This document shows positions 53,718 to 63,581 of a DNA stretch of 64,000 nt, in pieces. Numbering within the stretch: position 1 is the first letter of the stretch; every line of letters begins with the position of its first letter. A program made the translations under genes and the position numbers. Source of the stretch: Salinimicrobium flavum (GTDB lineage Bacteria > Bacteroidota > Bacteroidia > Flavobacteriales > Flavobacteriaceae). The DNA is taken from contig NZ_JBHULT010000010.1 of assembly GCF_042684505.1 (NCBI RefSeq), positions 372,001 through 436,000 on the forward strand. The letters are read 5' to 3'. Below the pieces are notes generated by a model. That model saw nothing but the letters and a program-made list of their open reading frames with translations. It did no database searches and was not told the origin of the DNA.

Positions 53718-56063
53718 ATGCTTACAAAATATTATAGAGTACTACTTCTTAAGATCAGGAAGTTAGCAGATAAAATCAGGAAGATTCCGGCACCCGTTGC
53801 AAAAAAATGGACAATTGGGGTGCTCCTGGGAGGCTTCCTTTTCTTTGGCATCTTTTACCTGAGTATTTACTTCGGATTATGGGGGAAGATCCCCGCAGAA
53901 GCAGAACTTAAGGAACTAAAACAGAATGAGGCCACCGAGGTTTTCGCTTCAGAAGGGGAACTCATAGGAAAATATTACATTTTTGACCGGCAGCCGGTCT
54001 TGTACCAGGAATTGCCGCAGCATCTTATTGATGCCCTTATTGCGACAGAAGATATTCGCTTCTATGACCATGACGGCATCGACAGCCGCAGCCTTGCAAG
54101 GGTATTCTTCAAGACCATATTAATGGGAGATGAAACCTCTGGCGGAGGAAGTACCATTACCCTGCAGCTGGCCAAGAACCTGTTTGGAAGACAAGACTAC
54201 GGTTACCTCAGCATCGTTGTGAACAAGGTGCGGGAGTCAATTATTGCGCGAAGGCTTGAAAGCATTTATTCCAAAAAAGAGATCATCAACCTCTATTTTA
54301 ATACGGTCCCTTTTAGTGACAATACCTACGGAATTGAAAGTGCTTCCCGGAAGTTCTTCAATACAACAACTTCAAATCTAACTCTTGAACAGGCAGCTAC
54401 CCTTGTTGGAACCCTTAAGGCATCTCATTATTACAATCCGCGGCTGTTTCCTGAAAGAAGCAAGGAACGTCGGAATGTGGTATTGTTCCAGATGGAGAAG
54501 TACGGATTTCTTCCGCAGGAAGAATATAAAAAGGCACGGGAGCAACCTATCACCATGAAGTACCAGTTCTTCAGTAATAACGGGGGGATAGCTCCTTACT
54601 TCAGGTCACAGCTAAAAAAAGATGTCAAGGCTATTCTCGATACCCTCACCAACGGGGAAGGGGAACCTTATAATATCTATCGTGACGGTTTGCAGATACA
54701 TACCACCATTGATTACGAGATGCAGGTACTGGCAGAAGAAGCCATGACAGAACATATGACCGCCCTCCAGGCGCAGTTTGAAAAGAGCTGGGGAAAGAGG
54801 GCTCCCTGGAAACGTGAAAAACTGCTGAAGGAGGCACTGGCACAGACGCCGCAATACAAATCCCTCGAAAAAGCCGGTTGGGAGAAGGAAAAGATCATGG
54901 ACTCCCTCCACAAGAAGACCGAAATGGAACTTTTTGACTGGGGGAAGAAGGAAATGATAAGTGCCAGTATTGCCGACAGTGTTCAGCATTATATGAAATT
55001 CCTGAACATGGGAATGATCAATCTCGAACCCTCAACGGGAGCGGTTAAATCATGGGTTGGCGGGATAAACCATAAGTACTTCAAATACGATCACGTACAG
55101 CAAAGCAGGCGGCAGGTAGGCTCCACCTTTAAACCGGTGGTGTATACCGCGGCTGTAGATGCCGGCATCGACCCCTGTACCTATTATTCTGTAAGGGAGG
55201 TTTCTTATGAAGGAGGCTGGACACCGTCAAATTCTGATGACGATATTGATCCTTACCTCAACTATCCAATGCCTACTGCACTTAGCAAATCAATAAATAC
55301 CATTGCCGTTAAGGTATTGTATGATGTGGGGTTGAACAATGTACTCACACAGGCTCAAAAAATGGGTTTCCCTCCGGATATTCCACGTTATCCTTCCATA
55401 GCTTTGGGAACTGCAGAGATGAGCGTGGCAGATCTTGCCGGTTCTTATGCAAGCTATGCTAACAACGGGCGGTTTGCAAAACCTTTTTACATCACCAAAA
55501 TTCAGGATAAATACGGAAATATCATTGTCGAATTCAAACCACAGGTGGCTAAAAAACCTGCGTTCTCCAACACCACGGGTCAGGTAATGATAGAGATGAT
55601 GAAAGAAACGGTGAACTCAGGAACTGCTGCAAGGCTTCGCTTTAAATATGCCCTCCCCAATGATATTGCAGGAAAGACCGGGACCACACAGGATAACAGG
55701 GACGGCTGGTTCGTAGGGATCACCCCTAACCTGGTTTCGGTTACCTGGGCAGGATCTGATGATCACCGCATAGGGTTCCCCTCAACTTATATAGGACAGG
55801 GCGCAAATTCGGCTCTCCCTGCCTTCGCTTTGCTTATGCAGAAGATGAATGCAGATCCTCAATTTGAAGAGATCACAGGGGCGCGTTTTGGTTCCCCCTC
55901 TCCTACCGTGCAAATGATGCTGGCCTGTGAACCCGAGAAACGGGATGATTTCCTGGAACGTTTGTTCACCAATAAAGACAGACCAAAGAGGAAATCAGGA
56001 AATACCGGGGAGAAAAAAGGCCTTTTCAGTAAGATCAAAGGGATCTTTAAAAAGAAGAACTAA
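53718..56063 (+). CDS. Class A penicillin-binding protein (PBP1A-type)
   Basis: A 781-residue bifunctional peptidoglycan synthase. A single N-terminal membrane helix (residues ~34-56) is followed by a GT51 glycosyltransferase domain (ATEDIRFYDHDGID, GGGSTITLQLAKNLF) and a transpeptidase domain with the active-site S-T-F-K (Ser ~469), SKSIN and GKTGTTQ (~653). It polymerises glycan strands and cross-links them outside the inner membrane. The tail (~740-781) is Lys-rich. It starts after a 191-bp gap and ends at a terminator. Confidence 0.96.
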   Translation: MLTKYYRVLLLKIRKLADKIRKIPAPVAKKWTIGVLLGGFLFFGIFYLSIYFGLWGKIPAEAELKELKQNEATEVFASEGELIGKYYIFDRQPVLYQELPQHLIDALIATEDIRFYDHDGIDSRSLARVFFKTILMGDETSGGGSTITLQLAKNLFGRQDYGYLSIVVNKVRESIIARRLESIYSKKEIINLYFNTVPFSDNTYGIESASRKFFNTTTSNLTLEQAATLVGTLKASHYYNPRLFPERSKERRNVVLFQMEKYGFLPQEEYKKAREQPITMKYQFFSNNGGIAPYFRSQLKKDVKAILDTLTNGEGEPYNIYRDGLQIHTTIDYEMQVLAEEAMTEHMTALQAQFEKSWGKRAPWKREKLLKEALAQTPQYKSLEKAGWEKEKIMDSLHKKTEMELFDWGKKEMISASIADSVQHYMKFLNMGMINLEPSTGAVKSWVGGINHKYFKYDHVQQSRRQVGSTFKPVVYTAAVDAGIDPCTYYSVREVSYEGGWTPSNSDDDIDPYLNYPMPTALSKSINTIAVKVLYDVGLNNVLTQAQKMGFPPDIPRYPSIALGTAEMSVADLAGSYASYANNGRFAKPFYITKIQDKYGNIIVEFKPQVAKKPAFSNTTGQVMIEMMKETVNSGTAARLRFKYALPNDIAGKTGTTQDNRDGWFVGITPNLVSVTWAGSDDHRIGFPSTYIGQGANSALPAFALLMQKMNADPQFEEITGARFGSPSPTVQMMLACEPEKRDDFLERLFTNKDRPKRKSGNTGEKKGLFSKIKGIFKKKN

Positions 56064-56067
56064 AAAG

Positions 56068-56101
56068 AATGGTCCGGAAAAATTCCCGGACCATTTTCTT
56101 T
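56068..56101. terminator. Bidirectional terminator between the class A PBP gene and katE
   Basis: A 10-bp GC-rich stem (56068-56077 and 56086-56095) with A- and T-rich flanks between convergent genes. Confidence 0.85.
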
Positions 56102-56111
56102 TTTAAAGGAT

Positions 56112-58286
56112 CTAGGCTGGGATCCTTTCAGTTTTCTCACGCCCCCAAAAACGGTGTTGCCCAATGGCCTGTATGAATTTGTCTTCGAGGCCAGAGCCCC
56201 TCTTCTCCAGGATCACTCCCTGTTTCTCGTTATCAATACTTTCTACAAGGTGTTCAATATAGCTCGCCTTCAACAGGTCTTTGGCATCTCCCTCCATAGC
56301 TATAGCTTTACAGTGCTTATAACCTTCATGCATAAAGTTGATCGCTTTGGCGTTCTTTTTCAGCGTACCTATGCTCTTTTCTCCGGAAGGGACATAGAAA
56401 GCATCAAAGAGAACAGAACCACTGGTAGCAAAGCTTTTATCCACTTTTATTTCCCCGCCGCTTTCTGTCTTAATTTTACCATTGTGGGGAGCCACTATTT
56501 TGACCATCGCCCCTTTTTGGGTAAGCGCCTTTTTCATGCTCTCCACCGATTCTCCATCTACCCCGTCTGCACACAGGAATGCCACCATTCGTGTCCTGAT
56601 ATTTCCTTTCACGGTATACTCCATGCTCAGGCTCTTATCTTCTTTAATAGCCTGTTTCACATTTAACGGTTCATAATCCTTAGGATCTGCATCTGCAGGA
56701 ACCCCGTGTTGGACGGGTTGCATAGGCCCATCAGGAAAAGGAAAACCTAGTCCTTCTGCCACCTGTTTGGCCAGGTCTTTATCTACCTGGGTAAGCAGTC
56801 CAACCATTCGTTTTCTTATTTCTTCCCTTTCTATCATCCCCAGTTCAAATTGAAAAGCACTAATGATCTGTTTTTTCTCAGCTTCGGTTTGGCTGTGGTA
56901 AAAAAGGCTTGCCTGGCTGAAATAGTCATTAAAGCTCTTGCTTCTGGCCCGTATCTTCCTGGCGTCTATATGTTCGGTATGGCTCACAAAACCTCCGTCT
57001 TTCATCTTGGCCTGGAAAGGACAGCCGCCTCCTACTGAGTTGGGCTCGTAGTTAACTTTTCCTTTGTTGATCTGTTGCCTCATAAAGCCGTCACGCTGGT
57101 TGTTGTGCATGGGGGCGATAGGTCGGTTGATAGGTATCCCGTGGAAGTTGGGTCCACCCAGGCGAATAAGCTGGGTATCCAGATAGGAAAATAATCTTCC
57201 CTGCAGCAGGGGATCATTGGTGAAATCAATTCCCGGCACAATATGACCTGGGTGGAATGCCACCTGTTCTGTCTCGGCAAAGAAATTATCCGGATTCCTG
57301 TTCAGGGTCATTTTTCCGATCTTTCTCACCGGCACCAGCGCTTCGGGGATGAGTTTGGTAGGATCGAGAAGGTCAAAGTCGAATTTGTGTTCATCTTCTT
57401 CGGGAACCATTTGCACTCCAAGTTCAAATTCCACGAATTCCCCCTTATCAATAGCTTCCCAAAGGTCCCTTCGGTGAAAATCGGGATCCATTCCGGAGAT
57501 CTTCTGGGCTTCGTCCCACAGAACAGAATGCGTTCCCAACACCGGCTTCCAGTGATATTTTACAAAAGTTACTTTTCCTTCGGCATTTATCCATTTGAAG
57601 GTATGCACTCCAAAGCCTTCCATCATCCTGTAACTGCGTGGAATTCCTCTTCCTGAAACTATCCACATGATCACATGGGTAGCCTCGGGCATAAGGGAGG
57701 CGAAATCCCAGAAATTATCATGGGCAGCCGTTGCCTGCGGAATTTCATTATGAGGTTCAGGTTTAATGGCGTGTACAAGGTCAGGGAATTTAATCGCATC
57801 CTGTATGAAGAAAACCGGAATGTTATTTCCCACCAGGTCATAATTGCCCTCATCTGTATAGAATTTCACTGCGAAACCCCTAACATCTCTCGCCAGATCT
57901 GTAGATCCGCGAAAACCAACCACGGTGGAAAACCGGGTAAAGACCGGGGTCTTTTTCCCTGCCTCGCTTAAAAATGAAGCCTTGGTATGCTCTTTCATTG
58001 ACTCATAGGCCTCAAATACGCCGTGGGCTCCTGAACCTCTTGGATGCACTACTCTTTCCGGAATTCTCTCATGGTCAAAATGGGTCATTTTTTCCCTGAA
58101 GATAAAGTCTTCAAGCAGGGATGGTCCTCGTTCACCCGCACTCAAGGTATGTTGGTTATCATTTATCTTTACCCCCTGGTTGGTGGTCAAATGTTCATTT
58201 GTCCCGTCTTCCCTGTGTTTGTCAAGATCTCTTTGTTTTTCACTTTTTTCTTCGGGCCCCTGACCTTTTTGGTTTTCCTTTTCCAT
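56112..58286 (-). CDS. katE: Catalase HPII, large-subunit heme catalase with C-terminal DJ-1-like domain
   Basis: A 724-residue clade 2 catalase that decomposes hydrogen peroxide. The heme-pocket His is in RVVHPRGSGAHG (His ~81), the Asn in LVGNNIPVFFIQDAIKFPD (split here; Asn ~154) and the proximal Tyr in RLFSYLDTQ (~Tyr 368). The last ~160 residues form the class I glutamine-amidotransferase/DJ-1-like domain (MVAFLCADGVDGESV, MVKIVAPHNG) found only in large catalases. The N-terminal ~40 residues are charged and disordered-looking, as in HPII. It stands alone after a bidirectional terminator, typically stationary-phase induced in other bacteria. Confidence 0.97.
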   Translation of the reverse strand: MEKENQKGQGPEEKSEKQRDLDKHREDGTNEHLTTNQGVKINDNQHTLSAGERGPSLLEDFIFREKMTHFDHERIPERVVHPRGSGAHGVFEAYESMKEHTKASFLSEAGKKTPVFTRFSTVVGFRGSTDLARDVRGFAVKFYTDEGNYDLVGNNIPVFFIQDAIKFPDLVHAIKPEPHNEIPQATAAHDNFWDFASLMPEATHVIMWIVSGRGIPRSYRMMEGFGVHTFKWINAEGKVTFVKYHWKPVLGTHSVLWDEAQKISGMDPDFHRRDLWEAIDKGEFVEFELGVQMVPEEDEHKFDFDLLDPTKLIPEALVPVRKIGKMTLNRNPDNFFAETEQVAFHPGHIVPGIDFTNDPLLQGRLFSYLDTQLIRLGGPNFHGIPINRPIAPMHNNQRDGFMRQQINKGKVNYEPNSVGGGCPFQAKMKDGGFVSHTEHIDARKIRARSKSFNDYFSQASLFYHSQTEAEKKQIISAFQFELGMIEREEIRKRMVGLLTQVDKDLAKQVAEGLGFPFPDGPMQPVQHGVPADADPKDYEPLNVKQAIKEDKSLSMEYTVKGNIRTRMVAFLCADGVDGESVESMKKALTQKGAMVKIVAPHNGKIKTESGGEIKVDKSFATSGSVLFDAFYVPSGEKSIGTLKKNAKAINFMHEGYKHCKAIAMEGDAKDLLKASYIEHLVESIDNEKQGVILEKRGSGLEDKFIQAIGQHRFWGREKTERIPA

Positions 58287-58577
58287 TTTTTAAGTTTTAT
58301 ATGGTTGTATGGGCAACTCTCTGAAACAGAGCACCCCCTGTTCTCTAATTTCAGGATTTTCAAAGGAAAATATTCCGAAGATGATGTTAAAGTACCAGCT
58401 TTTCCTTTGCGGAAAAAATCTGTAAAAATGGGAGAAAGCCGGCAATTTATTAACATGAGGCAACTCCCGAACCGGGAGGAGCAGGAGAGAAAGGAAAGTT
58501 AAACCCCGTATAACACACAGAACGACTTACCCGCCGGTGAGACGGGGGCAGAAGAAATGTTTAAAGTAAAAATATTT

Positions 58578-60095
58578 TTAAAAGTCCGCCTGATTTATTC
58601 GCAGCCTTAGCTTGCGCATATAATCTTCCTTAAGCCAGTCACGGTAATTTTTGGTACTGTTGCTTATGCAATAGGAATATCGTCTTATCCTGTACGCAAT
58701 GTCCTCTGTTAGTTCTTTCGCCAGCAGGCGCGCGTCAAAGACATCTTCGCTGTTCTCTACGCACATCCTGGTGTGCTGGTCAAGGGAACGTTCCAGAACG
58801 GTCTTTGATTTCAGACCTTTTGAAATGATATCATCATACTCAGCCTCGACATCAAAACTCACGTCTTCAGATTTGGCAAATTTCTCTCTGAGGTCTGCAG
58901 GCATTTCATATTTGAAGTTCTGCTCTATCTCCTCATCACTTACCAGGTTCTCAAGGAAATAATCTGGTGACCTGAAGATCTGTTTCCAGTCTACCGGGGC
59001 ACTCCACAAACCAAACCTGGCCGCATTGTTCCCTAGGTCTATCACGGTAAATTCATCCTTACCCGGCAGTACACGGGACCCGCGCCCTATCATTTGATAA
59101 TATAAGGTAAGGGATTTGGTGGCACGGTTCAAAATGATAGATTCTACCGTTGGTTCATCAAATCCTGTCGTAAGGATACTTACTGATGTCAGTACTGCAT
59201 CTGGTGTCTTCTTGAACCAGCGCAAAATGTCCTTACGGTCTTGTTTACTGGTAGTATTGTCAAGGTGTCTCACATCGAACCCTGCATTTCTGAAGGTTTC
59301 ATAGACCTCCTTGGAAGTATTGATCCCGTTGTTGAAGATAAGGGTCTTCTTCCCATGGGATTTTTCCATATAGGCATCAAGGAGTTTCTCCTGCATGGAG
59401 AAATTCGAGTAAAGTTCTTCGGAAGATTTCACGGTATAATCGCCGTTGATACCCACCTTAAGAGTAGAAAGACCAACATCAAAACTATAGGTGTTGGCTT
59501 TGGCCAGAAAGCCTTTTCCAATCAACGAACTTATCGAATCCCCTACAATCAGCTCGCGGTAATTATCCTTCATGGGAAGCTTGATATTGGAACTCAGAGG
59601 CGTAGCCGTTACCCCGAGAATGAAAGACTTCTCAAAGAATTTGAATAGTTTTCTAAAGGAATTGTAGTGGGCCTCATCAATGATCACCATGCCAAGGTTT
59701 TCCAGCTCTACCTTTTCATCGTTCAGGCGATTATTGAGCGTCTCTACCATGGCTACAAAACACATGTACTCATTCTGATCTGGCAGTTCCTTGATACTGC
59801 TGTTGATGACCTTGTTTCGTACCCCAAAACCCGAAAGCATTCTTGAGGTTTGTTTGCAGAGTTCGATACGATGAGTAAGGATAAGGACCTTTTTACCGGT
59901 ACGTTGTATATATTCCCGCACAATTTGGGAAAAGATAACGGTCTTACCCCCACCAGTAGGTAGTTGATAAAGAAGATTATAACGTTCGGGGTGAGCTTCC
60001 AGAATCCTGAAAATCTTGTTAATATCTTCCTGTTGATAGTCATATAATTCCTTATCAACCGTCTTCTCTTCAATTCCAAATATGTCCTGCGTCAT
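58578..60095 (-). CDS. SF2 DEAD/DEAH-box helicase, UvrB/XPB-like
   Basis: A 505-residue ATP-dependent helicase. Motif I is PTGGGKT, motif II VIIDEAHY (DEAH), motif III VTATPL, and motif VI QMIGRGSRVLPGK. The second RecA domain is followed by a ~120-residue C-terminal region of no clear family. ATG 60095 is chosen; the frame extends 19 codons further but without a better start. Resembles COG1061-type helicases, with nucleic-acid repair or defence among possible roles. No nuclease or methylase partner is adjacent. Confidence 0.87.
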   Translation of the reverse strand: MTQDIFGIEEKTVDKELYDYQQEDINKIFRILEAHPERYNLLYQLPTGGGKTVIFSQIVREYIQRTGKKVLILTHRIELCKQTSRMLSGFGVRNKVINSSIKELPDQNEYMCFVAMVETLNNRLNDEKVELENLGMVIIDEAHYNSFRKLFKFFEKSFILGVTATPLSSNIKLPMKDNYRELIVGDSISSLIGKGFLAKANTYSFDVGLSTLKVGINGDYTVKSSEELYSNFSMQEKLLDAYMEKSHGKKTLIFNNGINTSKEVYETFRNAGFDVRHLDNTTSKQDRKDILRWFKKTPDAVLTSVSILTTGFDEPTVESIILNRATKSLTLYYQMIGRGSRVLPGKDEFTVIDLGNNAARFGLWSAPVDWKQIFRSPDYFLENLVSDEEIEQNFKYEMPADLREKFAKSEDVSFDVEAEYDDIISKGLKSKTVLERSLDQHTRMCVENSEDVFDARLLAKELTEDIAYRIRRYSYCISNSTKNYRDWLKEDYMRKLRLRINQADF

Positions 60096-60310
60096 TAGAT
60101 GTTTGTTCGTTTGCAATTTTGCAAAAATAGCTGATTTTAAGGGTATACTCAAATTTTTATATGGAAAAACCTCAGCTTTTATTTTTATGCTCCTTCCGGG
60201 TATTGCAGAAATTTTGTATCTTTAGCGAAAGGTTAACTACCTGGTATTCTGCTCCTGCCCCATTTTTTTTCCCCTACTGTGATTTGTCTAAATATATATT
60301 TGCGTGCACA

Positions 60311-61018
60311 ATGAAAAAGAATATGAGGAAGCGCAATCAGTACATCCAAGCCCTCTCAACAAATAAATTACTTAAAGATCTGGAAGTTGACCAAATAGAA
60401 ACAATTCTTGATGATTTAAATGTAGAGAAATGGCCAAAGAATACCTGCAGCCTTCACAAGACCAATACCTTTCACCGGCAGTTCCATTTTATAATTTCGG
60501 GACGGCTCAAGGTGTACAAGATCGACCCGGAATCAGGCCGGGAATTTACCCTGTTCCTCCTCACCCGGAATGATGTTTTTGACATGATGTGCTTGTTGAA
60601 CGAATGTGATCAACATGTCTATTATGAAACCCTGGATAAGACTATCCTTCTTGCTGCCAGTCTGGAGAAAATGCAGATGTGGATGAAGGAATACCCTGAG
60701 ATCAACCGGAATATACTACCTTATTTATGCCATCAATTAAGGGTGGTCGAGGAATATGCTACCAACTTAACCCTCACTGAGATCCCGGTAAGGCTTGCTA
60801 AACTGATCTTACGGAACATAAATTCTGAATCCCAAAAACTGGAGCTCATCAATGATCTTTCAAACGAAGAGATCGCTAATATGATAGGTACCACCCGTGC
60901 AGTTGTAAACCGGCATTTGCAGGAATTCAAAAATGACGGAACCCTGTTATTGGGACGTCAGAAAATGGAGATCAAAAACCTTCAGAAGCTGTTACGTAAA
61001 GCAGGGCCAAACCTCTAA
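60311..61018 (+). CDS. Crp/Fnr family transcriptional regulator
   Basis: A 235-residue regulator. Residues ~25-140 form a cyclic-nucleotide-binding-type beta-roll (FHFIISGRLKVYKID, GREFTLFLLTRNDVF). Residues ~150-235 contain the winged-helix DNA-binding domain, with recognition helix NEEIANMIGTTRAVVNRHLQEF shown here in part (TTRAVVNRHL). The Glu of Crp's R-E-x-x-G-R is absent (R-A-x-x-N-R), so the DNA site may differ. No Fe-S cysteine cluster is seen. ATG 60311 is chosen because upstream residues are not regulator-like. It could bind the TGAC-N4-GTCA palindromes in this window, but that is unproven. Confidence 0.88.
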   Translation: MKKNMRKRNQYIQALSTNKLLKDLEVDQIETILDDLNVEKWPKNTCSLHKTNTFHRQFHFIISGRLKVYKIDPESGREFTLFLLTRNDVFDMMCLLNECDQHVYYETLDKTILLAASLEKMQMWMKEYPEINRNILPYLCHQLRVVEEYATNLTLTEIPVRLAKLILRNINSESQKLELINDLSNEEIANMIGTTRAVVNRHLQEFKNDGTLLLGRQKMEIKNLQKLLRKAGPNL

Positions 61019-61122
61019 GAAATTTTATTAATAACTTTAACAGAGATGTGATACTTAAGTAGTACCCAGATAATTAGGTTATAAATACCTTTATAATATT
61101 ATTAATCTAAATAATGTGTGCT

Positions 61123-61668
61123 ATGAAAAATTTAATTCTTTGTTTGCTCTTGATGGGCTTTATCAGCGTCGGGCATTCGCAAATTGTATTGAAGGAAACA
61201 AAAGTGGATTATTCACCCGTTTCCATGAAGATCGATCCTAACACTGAACTATTAATTGTTAGTTTACCAGAAAAATACGTGGGCCATTTCCAACAAGACC
61301 CGTTAACCTTTATCCGTGAAAATTTTGATGCAGAGAAGTTAGCTCTTGAAAACCGGGAATATGGCTTTGATTCATTTGATGTGGAGTTCAGAACTACCAA
61401 AGGTAATGTTCTTGCTAAATACGACAGGCATGGGGAGATGGTCTCAACATACCAGCAGTTTAAAAACGTACCATTACCAGATAACGTAAGGCTTCATTTA
61501 ATGCAACAGTATCGTAACGGTAGGGTTGTGGCCAATAAACATATCGTAACTTCCAAAGAATGGAATATTGAGAAAGATTTTTACCGCATCAAAATTAAAG
61601 ATGGTGACAAAACCAGAAGATTGCGGGTAGAAAGTAGTGCTTCAGGCATTGTCCTGGTAAGTAATTAA
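61123..61668 (+). CDS. Secreted hypothetical protein, PepSY-like
   Basis: A 181-residue protein with a signal peptide (about residues 1-20) and a beta-rich mature part. The segment GNVLAKYDRHGEMVSTYQQF followed by PLPDNVRLHLMQQY resembles PepSY/BLIP-like domains of secreted Bacteroidota proteins. ATG 61123 is preferred; an ATG three codons upstream (61114) is also possible. No catalytic residues seen. Its 5' context, TGTGTGCTATGAAAAA, is the same as that of the lipoprotein at 51330-51737. Confidence 0.65.
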   Translation: MKNLILCLLLMGFISVGHSQIVLKETKVDYSPVSMKIDPNTELLIVSLPEKYVGHFQQDPLTFIRENFDAEKLALENREYGFDSFDVEFRTTKGNVLAKYDRHGEMVSTYQQFKNVPLPDNVRLHLMQQYRNGRVVANKHIVTSKEWNIEKDFYRIKIKDGDKTRRLRVESSASGIVLVSN

Positions 61669-61691
61669 GATCACGTAAGTGTGTTGAGGAG

Positions 61692-61717
61692 CCACCCTTT
61701 TTAAAGGGTGGTTTTTT
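61692..61717. terminator. Terminator between the secreted protein gene and cysM
   Basis: A 7-9 bp GC-rich stem (61692-61700 and 61703-61711) followed by six T, between convergent genes. Confidence 0.8.
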
Positions 61718-62603
61718 ATTGATCAAAAAGATCTGAAGAAAGATATCGGTCTCCCCTGTCGCAAACTATGCTTACCACTACTCCCTCTTCCAGTTCTTCA
61801 CATAACCTCACTGCAGCAGCAGCAGCACCGCCGCTGCTCATCCCCGCAAAAATACCTTCTTCCCTTGCAAGACGTCTGGTCATTTCCCGGGCCTCCGGTT
61901 CATTAACCTCCAGGATCCTGTCCACCTTTTGAGGATCAAAAATTGCCGGAAGATATTCCCTGGGCCACTTTCTGATACCCGGAATTCGGGCATCATCGGC
62001 AGGTTGTACCCCAACAATTTGAATACTGCTTTTCTTTTCTTTGAGAAAGGTGGAAGTTCCCATTATCGTTCCGGTAGTTCCCATCGAAGACACAAAATGA
62101 GTGATCTTGTGATTGGTATCTTCCCAGATCTCAGGTCCCGTAGTTTCATAATGGGCCTGCCAGTTGTCATTGTTCCCAAATTGATTGAGCATGAAATAAT
62201 TTCCCTCCTTCATACGGTTTTCAGCATAATCCCTGGCGCCTTCAATTCCGCCAGCGGCAGCGGTAAGGATCACCTTTGCGCCGTAGGCCCTCATGGTTTG
62301 AACCCGCTCAACGGTAGAATTCTCGGGCATTATGAGCTCTATATCCAGTTTGAAGATCCCGGCGATCATGGCCAGGGCAATTCCGGTATTACCACTGGTA
62401 GCTTCAATAAGTTTGGTTTCCCTGGTGATCTCTCCCCTTTCCAGTGCTTTTTTGATCATGTTATAGGCCGGCCGGTCTTTCACACTGCCGCCGGGATTCT
62501 GACCCTCCAGCTTGAAGTAAAGCTCTACCCGGGGATTATTGATAAGATACTTTGCCTTTACCAGGGGAGTATTCCCAATCAGATCTAATATGGAATCGTT
62601 CAT
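61716..62603 (-). CDS. cysM: Cysteine synthase B
   Basis: A 295-residue PLP enzyme that makes L-cysteine from O-acetylserine (or O-phosphoserine) and a sulfur donor. The PLP lysine is in NPGGSVKDRPAY, the phosphate loop is EATSGNTGIALAM, and SSMGTTGTIMGT is the substrate loop. CysM is favoured over CysK by length and by VKDRPA. Its ATG overlaps the TGA of cysE by 4 nt (ATGA), so they form one operon and the two enzymes catalyse consecutive steps. Confidence 0.93.
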   Translation of the reverse strand: MNDSILDLIGNTPLVKAKYLINNPRVELYFKLEGQNPGGSVKDRPAYNMIKKALERGEITRETKLIEATSGNTGIALAMIAGIFKLDIELIMPENSTVERVQTMRAYGAKVILTAAAGGIEGARDYAENRMKEGNYFMLNQFGNNDNWQAHYETTGPEIWEDTNHKITHFVSSMGTTGTIMGTSTFLKEKKSSIQIVGVQPADDARIPGIRKWPREYLPAIFDPQKVDRILEVNEPEAREMTRRLAREEGIFAGMSSGGAAAAAVRLCEELEEGVVVSIVCDRGDRYLSSDLFDQ

Positions 62604-63391
62604 TTTTGCTGCAGGTTTTTGATCTTTATCTGCGGGGAATGGGTTACAAATGAGTTTTCAGGGACCGAGGAGGTGAGCCATGTGTTACCTCCTATGATAC
62701 TGTTTGCACCAATTATGGTATTCCCTCCCAGGATGGTAGCGTTGGCATAAATGGTCACATTATTTTCTATGGTAGGATGGCGTTTCTTGTTCCTAAGCTC
62801 CCGCTCTACATACAAGGCTCCAAGAGTCACCCCCTGGTAGATCTTTACATTGTCTTTTATAACTGCAGTCTCCCCTATCACCACCCCCGTAGCGTGGTCT
62901 ATAAAGAAAGAACCTCCTATTTGTGCTCCTGGGTTAATATCTGTGCCGGTAATTTTGTGGGCATACTCAGTCATCAACCGGGGTACCAGCGGCAACCTGA
63001 ATTTATAGAACTCATGGCTGAGACGGTAAACTGCAATTGCGAAAAATCCGGGGTAAGACAGATAGACTTCTTCTACCGAGTTTGCGGCTGGATCATTGGT
63101 GGCAATCGCCACTGCATCTTTGTTGAGCTTCCGGAGAATATCAGGGAGCATTTTACAGTAATCCTGCCATATCTCTTCACAAGGTTTATGTGGTTCCCAA
63201 CAGACCAGATCTGCCAGTTCTTTAAAATCAAATGAAAGTTTCTCCAGGTTTTCCTTCACCGGAGTATCTTCATCAAACAAGGTATAGAAAAGGCTTTCAG
63301 TAAATGCTTCTGCGCGTTCCTTTATCTTTAATCTTAAATGAGGTAATCTCTTCTGGGAAATGATCTCCTCAATTACTTTTTTCTGCTCCAT
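62600..63391 (-). CDS. cysE: Serine O-acetyltransferase
   Basis: A 263-residue enzyme that acetylates L-serine with acetyl-CoA to make O-acetylserine, the substrate of CysM. The C-terminal half is a left-handed beta-helix of hexapeptide repeats (GAQIGGSFFIDHATGVVIGE, NNVTIYANATILGG), with the active His in IDHATG and another in KRHPTI. The N-terminal half (~110 residues) is helical, as in SAT. ATG 63391 is preferred to an upstream start. Followed by cysM with a 4-nt overlap; a TAAATTTG -7 element (complement of 63410-63417) lies just upstream. Confidence 0.93.
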   Translation of the reverse strand: MEQKKVIEEIISQKRLPHLRLKIKERAEAFTESLFYTLFDEDTPVKENLEKLSFDFKELADLVCWEPHKPCEEIWQDYCKMLPDILRKLNKDAVAIATNDPAANSVEEVYLSYPGFFAIAVYRLSHEFYKFRLPLVPRLMTEYAHKITGTDINPGAQIGGSFFIDHATGVVIGETAVIKDNVKIYQGVTLGALYVERELRNKKRHPTIENNVTIYANATILGGNTIIGANSIIGGNTWLTSSVPENSFVTHSPQIKIKNLQQK

Positions 63392-63581
63392 AATTTTAAA
63401 CCTGAATTCCAAATTTATGAAATAGAAATCCATTTGTAGCAGGCTTTGGCTGAAAAGAAAAGACCTCAGAAACCTGTTTTCCTTAATTAAACTCTAATTA
63501 GCGTTAAAGTATTATAAAAGTAAAACTCTAAAAGGCAGGGAGTTGTAAATTTATATCATTAACCATTAAAATATTTTAGTC

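Noticed and set aside
60248..60262. A CTGCTCCTGCCC string resembling the start of the 60-bp direct repeat.
   Set aside because: The match is only about 12 bases and does not extend, so it is not a third copy.
60295..60302. TATATTTG, a match to the promoter -7 element, before the Crp/Fnr gene.
   Set aside because: It ends 8 bp before the chosen ATG and no TTG lies at the right distance upstream; a start site there would leave almost no leader.
61929..62588. A long open frame antisense to cysM (about 219 codons).
   Set aside because: It is the shadow of cysM in another frame; the sense gene has full PLP-enzyme motifs.
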